Positions 60,094-63,388 of a stretch of DNA of 63,388 nucleotides are shown piece by piece; within the stretch, counting starts at the first letter, position 1; each line of letters starts with the position of its first letter. Below the pieces are notes generated by a model. That model was not told where the DNA came from. It saw only the letters and a program-made list of their open reading frames with translations, and searched no databases. Origin of the DNA: Candidatus Bathyarchaeota archaeon. Its GTDB lineage: Archaea > Thermoproteota > Bathyarchaeia > TCS64. Position numbers and translations under genes: made by a program. The stretch spans positions 1 to 63,388 of the forward strand of contig JAOZHO010000018.1 of the NCBI GenBank assembly GCA_026014875.1. Direction: 5' to 3'.

Positions 60094-60303
60094 TAAAAGT
60101 CTAACGAAAAAAGGCGCGCGAGAGCCCACACACACCTTTTTTTTGATGCACCATTTACGCACCGGGTTTAACATGCGAATTGATTTCACGATATACTCAT
60201 TTGTCCCCTATTCAACCAATCGGGGCATTATTTTGGCGTAGATTATCAGCGCAAAATAACTTTAATTATTGCGCGCGCTTTTATCAAAGACTTAACTTTT
60301 TTA
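60094..60303. promoter_or_regulatory. AT-rich leader upstream of the AAA+/M41-like gene
   Basis: A 210-base AT-rich gap. It has GCGCGC motifs at about 60114 and 60272, a T8 tract at about 60137-60144 that could terminate tfb, and a TATA-like CTTAACTTTTTTAAT immediately before the downstream gene. No coding frame is supported. Confidence 0.4.
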
Positions 60304-61782
60304 ATGTTCACATTAAACAGGTGTTGGATGAAGCTCCAGTCGTTTGTCCCAAGGGATATCCGCTTATCCGATGATTTCGTTGGATTTCCATTGATACATC
60401 AGGACCTGTCGGACATTGTGAAATATCTTGGTCACTTGATCAGGATAACCCGGGAAGGAAAAGACGATTATAAGAGAATGCTGATAGCCGCTGAGAGTGG
60501 CTCGTTGTTTCTCGGTCATACGGGTGCGGGTAAGACTCATGCTCTTCACTGCGTGGTGAATGAGGCCATCAAACTGGATTATCATGCGGTTGATGGCAGT
60601 TTGATGCTGGGGAAGACGGTGATTGATCCCCAGGATGTTCGGGAGTTTTTTGATTCATGCAGGGTGATGGCGGAGGAGAAACCGCTTCTGATCGTGTATG
60701 ACGATGCTAGGCAGCTTCTTGGTTCGAGGCGTCGAGGGATGCATTCTGGGCCTGGGGACAACAATCAGGAGACGAGGCCCATGCTGTCGGAGTTCAGGAG
60801 GCAGATCGACGGGCTTCAATATTATGTTAACCCCGTCTACATCATCGTGACCTCGGCCACGCATATCTGGAACATCGACCGGCAGATAGCCAGACGTTTC
60901 TCGAGATACATCAGATTCCCGAGGCCCGAAGACGAGAGCAGGAAGTCCTTATTCGACTATTACCTCGACAAATTCGGTCATGAACCTGGAAGCATAGACG
61001 TGGAGACGCTGTCCTTCTTGACTGATGGTGTGCTCGCGGGTAAGATCGAGGAGATCGTGTCGAAGGCGAGTTACAAGGCGGATGTGGCCGGGGGAGAGCT
61101 GACCAACAAGCACCTGGTGATGGAAGTCATAAGATATCTTCAGGGCCCGCCGTCTGACACCTACCTCACCCATGAGAAAAAGATAGACCTCGCATACCAC
61201 GAGGCTGGGGGACATACTTTACCCGCCTACGCCGTGGGATTGGAGCCCATCCTGGTGACCATTACGCCGTCGGCTGATGGTACGTATGGTAAAAACTTCC
61301 ACAGGCACTCGGAGACTGTGCCTCCCGCGTCGGCGAAGTTCTTTTTCGCTAATGTGATCACGGGTATGGGGAGCACGGCGGTATATCAGGAGACGGGGAA
61401 GAGCAGGGAGGAGGGGAGGATGGGTGATTTGACCCGTTCATCGAAATCCGCCCTCGACCTGTATGCTTTGAAGAATCCCCTGGTTAAGATGAGTCTTGGG
61501 AGCGATGACACCTATCTTTCTCTGGGCCTGTTCAGCGAGGAGAACAGGATGGAGATCGAGGGAGAGATACAGAAGATCAAGGACGCCGCACTGGCGATCG
61601 CAAGGGACATCATAAGGAACTACAGAGACGAGATAACCACGTTCGCTGAGGAGCATCTGCTTATGAGAGAGATAATGGTGAGAAGCGAGATACTCCAGGT
61701 CTTGGGAGAACTCGGCGTAGAGCCCGGGCATCACTATGAGCAGATGTGTGGCACGCTCAGAGAACTGGGATACCCGGTTTAA
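60304..61782 (+). CDS. Soluble FtsH-like AAA+ protein with atypical M41-type domain
   Basis: A 492-residue protein; translation may instead begin at ATG 60328. The AAA+ module has Walker A GHTGAGKT (71-78), Walker B LLIVYDD (128-134, Asp-Asp rather than Asp-Glu) and an Arg-rich sensor segment RQIARRFSRYIRFPRP (about 193-208). From about 290 an M41-like domain follows: the FtsH AYHEAGH motif appears as AYHEAGGHTLPAY (H299-E300-A-G-G-H304, one extra Gly), and the family's third ligand position is Asp375 in MGDLTRSS. The N-terminal membrane helices of FtsH are absent. AAA-driven unfoldase or protease; activity uncertain. Confidence 0.85.
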   Translation: MFTLNRCWMKLQSFVPRDIRLSDDFVGFPLIHQDLSDIVKYLGHLIRITREGKDDYKRMLIAAESGSLFLGHTGAGKTHALHCVVNEAIKLDYHAVDGSLMLGKTVIDPQDVREFFDSCRVMAEEKPLLIVYDDARQLLGSRRRGMHSGPGDNNQETRPMLSEFRRQIDGLQYYVNPVYIIVTSATHIWNIDRQIARRFSRYIRFPRPEDESRKSLFDYYLDKFGHEPGSIDVETLSFLTDGVLAGKIEEIVSKASYKADVAGGELTNKHLVMEVIRYLQGPPSDTYLTHEKKIDLAYHEAGGHTLPAYAVGLEPILVTITPSADGTYGKNFHRHSETVPPASAKFFFANVITGMGSTAVYQETGKSREEGRMGDLTRSSKSALDLYALKNPLVKMSLGSDDTYLSLGLFSEENRMEIEGEIQKIKDAALAIARDIIRNYRDEITTFAEEHLLMREIMVRSEILQVLGELGVEPGHHYEQMCGTLRELGYPV

Positions 61783-61831
61783 ACTGGAGAACTATGCCTG
61801 CAATCATGTCTTAACTGCGGGGGACTTGGCA

Positions 61832-62164
61832 ATGGGGACCATTCTAACAATTGGATACGGCGGAAAGAAACCGGCGGATTTCTTCTCCGAGATCGAGGAA
61901 ATGGCCCCCGATTACATAGTGGATGTCAGAGAAAATCCCCATAGAGCATATCTTGGATGTTATACGAAAGCTCATCTCATAAAGAGATTCGACACTCAAT
62001 ATGTTTGGATAAAAGACCTTGGCAATCGCACTCGGACACTCCCCCCTCAATTGGTAAATGAGGAAGCGGGGATGGCCAAGCTCGAGGAACTGTGTGAAGG
62101 CACTAATAGAATCGTGCTCCTTTGTGCGGAAAAAATGAAGAACGATGCCATAGAAGCTATGTAA
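61832..62164 (+). CDS. Short DUF488-family protein
   Basis: About 110 residues from ATG 61832: MGTILTIGYGGKKPADFFSEIEEM, then IVDVRENPHRAYLGCYTKAHL, LGNRTRTLPP and a C-terminal RIVLLCAEKMKNDAIEAM. The usual DUF488 ending LLCaE...CHR is cut off: the Cys-Glu part is present but the following CHR is missing, so the protein is truncated by about 25 residues. It lies 49 bases after the AAA+/M41-like gene on the same strand. Role unknown. Confidence 0.75.
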   Translation: MGTILTIGYGGKKPADFFSEIEEMAPDYIVDVRENPHRAYLGCYTKAHLIKRFDTQYVWIKDLGNRTRTLPPQLVNEEAGMAKLEELCEGTNRIVLLCAEKMKNDAIEAM

Positions 62165-62229
62165 AAAAGAGAATCGTGGAAATTTTAAAGAGCCACGATT
62201 AAAGAGACGAAGACTCGCGTGTATACCAA

Positions 62230-62319
62230 CCGGGCTCGGTGGGATTCGAACCCGACCACCCGTGGAGACATCCCCCCCTCTATCCCAATCACACCAAGGT
62301 CAGACTAAATGGAACCCAA
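62230..62319 (-). other. tRNA-like element 1
   Basis: On the minus strand, TTGGGTTC at 62319-62312 can pair with GAGCCCGG at 62237-62230 (8 bp with G-U), like an acceptor stem. Near its 3' side is GGTcGGG-TTCGAAT-CCCACC, a T-arm with a bulge. A normal D-arm, U33 anticodon loop or 5-bp T-stem cannot be built. A shared GAGGGGGGGATGTCTCCA core links it to elements 2 and 3. It may be a tRNA pseudogene or tRNA-derived repeat. Confidence 0.45.
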
Positions 62320-62347
62320 AAAACGCTCCAATCCCCCTCCCCGTCAA

Positions 62348-62410
62348 AGCCATTCAGTACCAAACAACACCCGAAAGCAAACAGAAAACACCCCTAAAAC
62401 CAACCCCCCA
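62348..62410 (+). repeat. Dispersed repeat, copy 2
   Basis: AGCCATTCAGTACCAAACAA followed by CAAACAGAAAACACC-type sequence. It lacks the GCTATACCGTAGCAAAACAG block of copy 3 but is otherwise similar. Followed by CCCCCCACTAAACGGGGGG, a likely hairpin (about 62404-62422). Confidence 0.55.
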
Positions 62411-62567
62411 CTAAACGGGGGGAATGCCGTGGGCAGGCAGTCCCACTATTCATCCCAGTATCTAGGACGATGATACGCGCTGAAGAGCGAGACCGTTCAA
62501 TCGACTGAGGGTTCACGTAATATGACACTCTTTATATTTTTCAGAACGATATGAATCTGCGATTCCT

Positions 62568-62702
62568 ATGGGGAAGAGGAAGCTCACTCCAGCTTACAAG
62601 AAACGGATCATGCGTAAAGAGGCAGAAACGCATGGAAATGTCAGAAAAGGCTCGTATGCGGCCGAAGTCCAGAAACAAGTGGATAAAAGCAGATCCCGAT
62701 GA
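62568..62702 (+). CDS. Small basic protein, 44 aa, probably interrupted by a frameshift
   Basis: ATG 62568 lies 27-42 bases after a good TATA box (CTCTTTATATTTTT, 62528-62541). Product: MGKRKLTPAYKKRIMRKEAE, then THGNVRKGSYAAEVQKQVDKSRSR, very basic. After its TGA, the frame opened at 62551 continues sensibly (DPDETIISRLRQVAMEKPPISNPYVMKSRFRG) to 62790, so the real gene may be about 75 residues with a one-base frameshift near 62690. Not recognised; a DNA-binding accessory protein is plausible. Confidence 0.5.
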   Translation: MGKRKLTPAYKKRIMRKEAETHGNVRKGSYAAEVQKQVDKSRSR

Positions 62703-62910
62703 GACCATCATATCCAGGCTCAGGCAGGTTGCTATGGAAAAACCCCCCATCTCAAACCCATATGTAATGAAATCTAGGTTTCGGGGATGAATGACTGGAA
62801 GATATTTTCTGAAAACACATTCAGGGAATTAATCAGAATCTATGGAGCGTGCGCGAACGCCCCATACCATTTCTCCTTCACTCACACGCGCTGAAAAAGG
62901 GGAAGGATAC

Positions 62911-62976
62911 GGGAGATATCTCCACATGCGGCAGGGCTCGAATCCCCCCGAGCCCGCTAACCCTAAATTGGGCTCG
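62911..62976 (+). other. tRNA-like element 2 with flanking hairpin
   Basis: On the plus strand, GGGAGATATCTCCACATGCG then GCAGGGCTCGAATCCCCCCG AGCCCGC aligns with elements 1 and 3 (TCTCCA, GGG-YTCGART-CCC). CGAGCCC (62949-62955) pairs perfectly with GGGCTCG (62970-62976) across a 14-base loop, so an acceptor-like strand lies downstream of the T-arm-like part. tRNA-like but not a standard tRNA. Confidence 0.45.
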
Positions 62977-63042
62977 CACTCGCTAGTTAAGGAGAACGCC
63001 CTTCCAACTCTCCGACAGACAGAACAGCCCCTCACTCCCTCA

Positions 63043-63130
63043 AGCCATTCAGTAGCTATACCGTAGCAAAACAGCACCAAACAACATCCCCCAGCAGACA
63101 GAAAACACCGCCAAACAACAAAACAACCCC
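63043..63130 (+). repeat. Dispersed repeat, copy 3
   Basis: AGCCATTCAGTAGCTATACC, GTAGCAAAACAGCACCAAAC, then ACACCGCCAAACAACAAAAC, the longest copy. It matches copy 1 (21181-21253, opposite strand) block by block. It lies between tRNA-like elements 2 and 3. Confidence 0.6.
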
Positions 63131-63166
63131 CCCTAAACCAGGGGGAAGGGCGCACACCCACGACAA

Positions 63167-63242
63167 TGATGCGGGGGGGACTCGAACCCTACCCCCAATG
63201 GAGAAATCTCCCCCCTCTACCCCCTTCATTCACCTTGACATC
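63167..63242 (-). other. tRNA-like element 3
   Basis: On the minus strand, GATGT (63242-63238) can pair with GCATC (63172-63168). Between them lie GGGGGTAGAGGGGGGAGATT, then TCTCCATTGGGGGTAGGG and TTCGAGTCCCCCCGC. As in elements 1 and 2, the T-arm has GGG/CCC, an internal loop and GG/CC rather than five continuous pairs. No proper D-arm or anticodon arm is visible. Confidence 0.4.
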
Positions 63243-63388
63243 GCGCGCTAGGCTGTTTAGAAATTCATTTGATGAGGATAGATAGACTGGTTTATAGCTG
63301 ATTTCTGTGTTAACTTGATTGATAAATAGGTATAATGAGAAGACTAGAGTGCTTAAAATAGAAAAAAACCTAAAATCAATACCCGGTC
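63243..63388. other. AT-rich window end
   Basis: The last 146 bases contain a GCGCGC at 63242-63247, then AT-rich sequence with no supported frame; the next gene's promoter probably starts here (GCTTAAAATAG near 63351). Confidence 0.3.

Noticed and set aside
62911-63030. A standard tRNA on the minus strand across element 2
   Set aside because: No consistent acceptor, D-arm and anticodon arm could be built on that strand, and the core aligns with the other elements on the plus strand.
1-63388. CRISPR arrays, rRNA genes, complete insertion sequences
   Set aside because: No regularly spaced repeats, no rRNA-like blocks and no transposase were seen.

Overview
The window is archaeal chromosome, fairly GC-rich in its genes with AT-rich intergenic promoters. 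Archaeal-type information-processing proteins dominate: aIF2-alpha, Nop10, S27e, L44e, L21e, L10e, GINS, both primase subunits, PCNA, TFS, RpoL, RpoF, Csl4, SRP54, aIF5A with deoxyhypusine synthase, Dph2, TFB and AglB. The archaeal mevalonate branch (aconitase-X plus UbiD-family decarboxylase) is present. A TACK-superphylum archaeon, perhaps Bathyarchaeia-like, is my best guess; the lineage is inference.

Layout. 0-5.7 kb: an M24 peptidase, a small membrane methyltransferase and an FtsX-type ABC exporter. 5.8-11.1 kb: a divergent branched-chain-amino-acid-type ABC importer (livFGJ leftward, livHM rightward) ending in an unlisted 42-residue membrane protein. 11.2-21.1 kb: a leftward information-processing block (nop10, aIF2-alpha, S27e, L44e, GINS, priS, a 52-residue Cys protein, priL, PCNA, TFS, DUF99, rpoL, csl4, dph2, L10e). 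21.1-23.2 kb: a decayed patch with an oligoendopeptidase F remnant, reading frames interrupted by in-frame stops, and a duplicated scrap of the neighbouring permease gene. 23.2-26.4 kb: an ABC-2 type exporter with its own winged-helix regulator. 26.5-29.5 kb: DUF655, RpoF, L21e, SRP54 and a zinc-finger protein. 29.6-33.2 kb: a UroD-like protein and thrC/thrB, with a homoserine-dehydrogenase-like tail left after thrC.

33.4-39.4 kb: Fe-S aldo/keto reductase, a Mg-chelatase-like AAA/VWA pair, an SSSCA1-like zinc protein, an EamA transporter and thymidylate kinase. 39.4-44.8 kb: M24 peptidase, phosphoribosyltransferase-like protein, AcnX small and large subunits, UbiD-like decarboxylase and a protein resembling proteasome assembly chaperone 4. 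44.9-51.8 kb: phosphoesterase, AglB oligosaccharyltransferase, two Lrp regulators, parvulin, radical SAM/SPASM protein, and aIF5A with its modifying enzyme. 51.9-58.7 kb: a catabolic or accessory stretch (nitrilase, amidohydrolase remnant, ATC-hydrolase-like protein, alpha/beta hydrolase, creatininase family, DinB-like, cupin, HD-domain, octopine-dehydrogenase-like). 59.1-60.1 kb: TFB.

60.3-63.4 kb is the most unusual part. It holds a soluble FtsH-like AAA+/M41 protein whose zinc motif reads HEAGGH instead of HEAGH, a short DUF488 protein, a small basic gene apparently split by a frameshift, and three related tRNA-like elements interspersed with copies of a dispersed repeat that also occurs at 21.2 kb.
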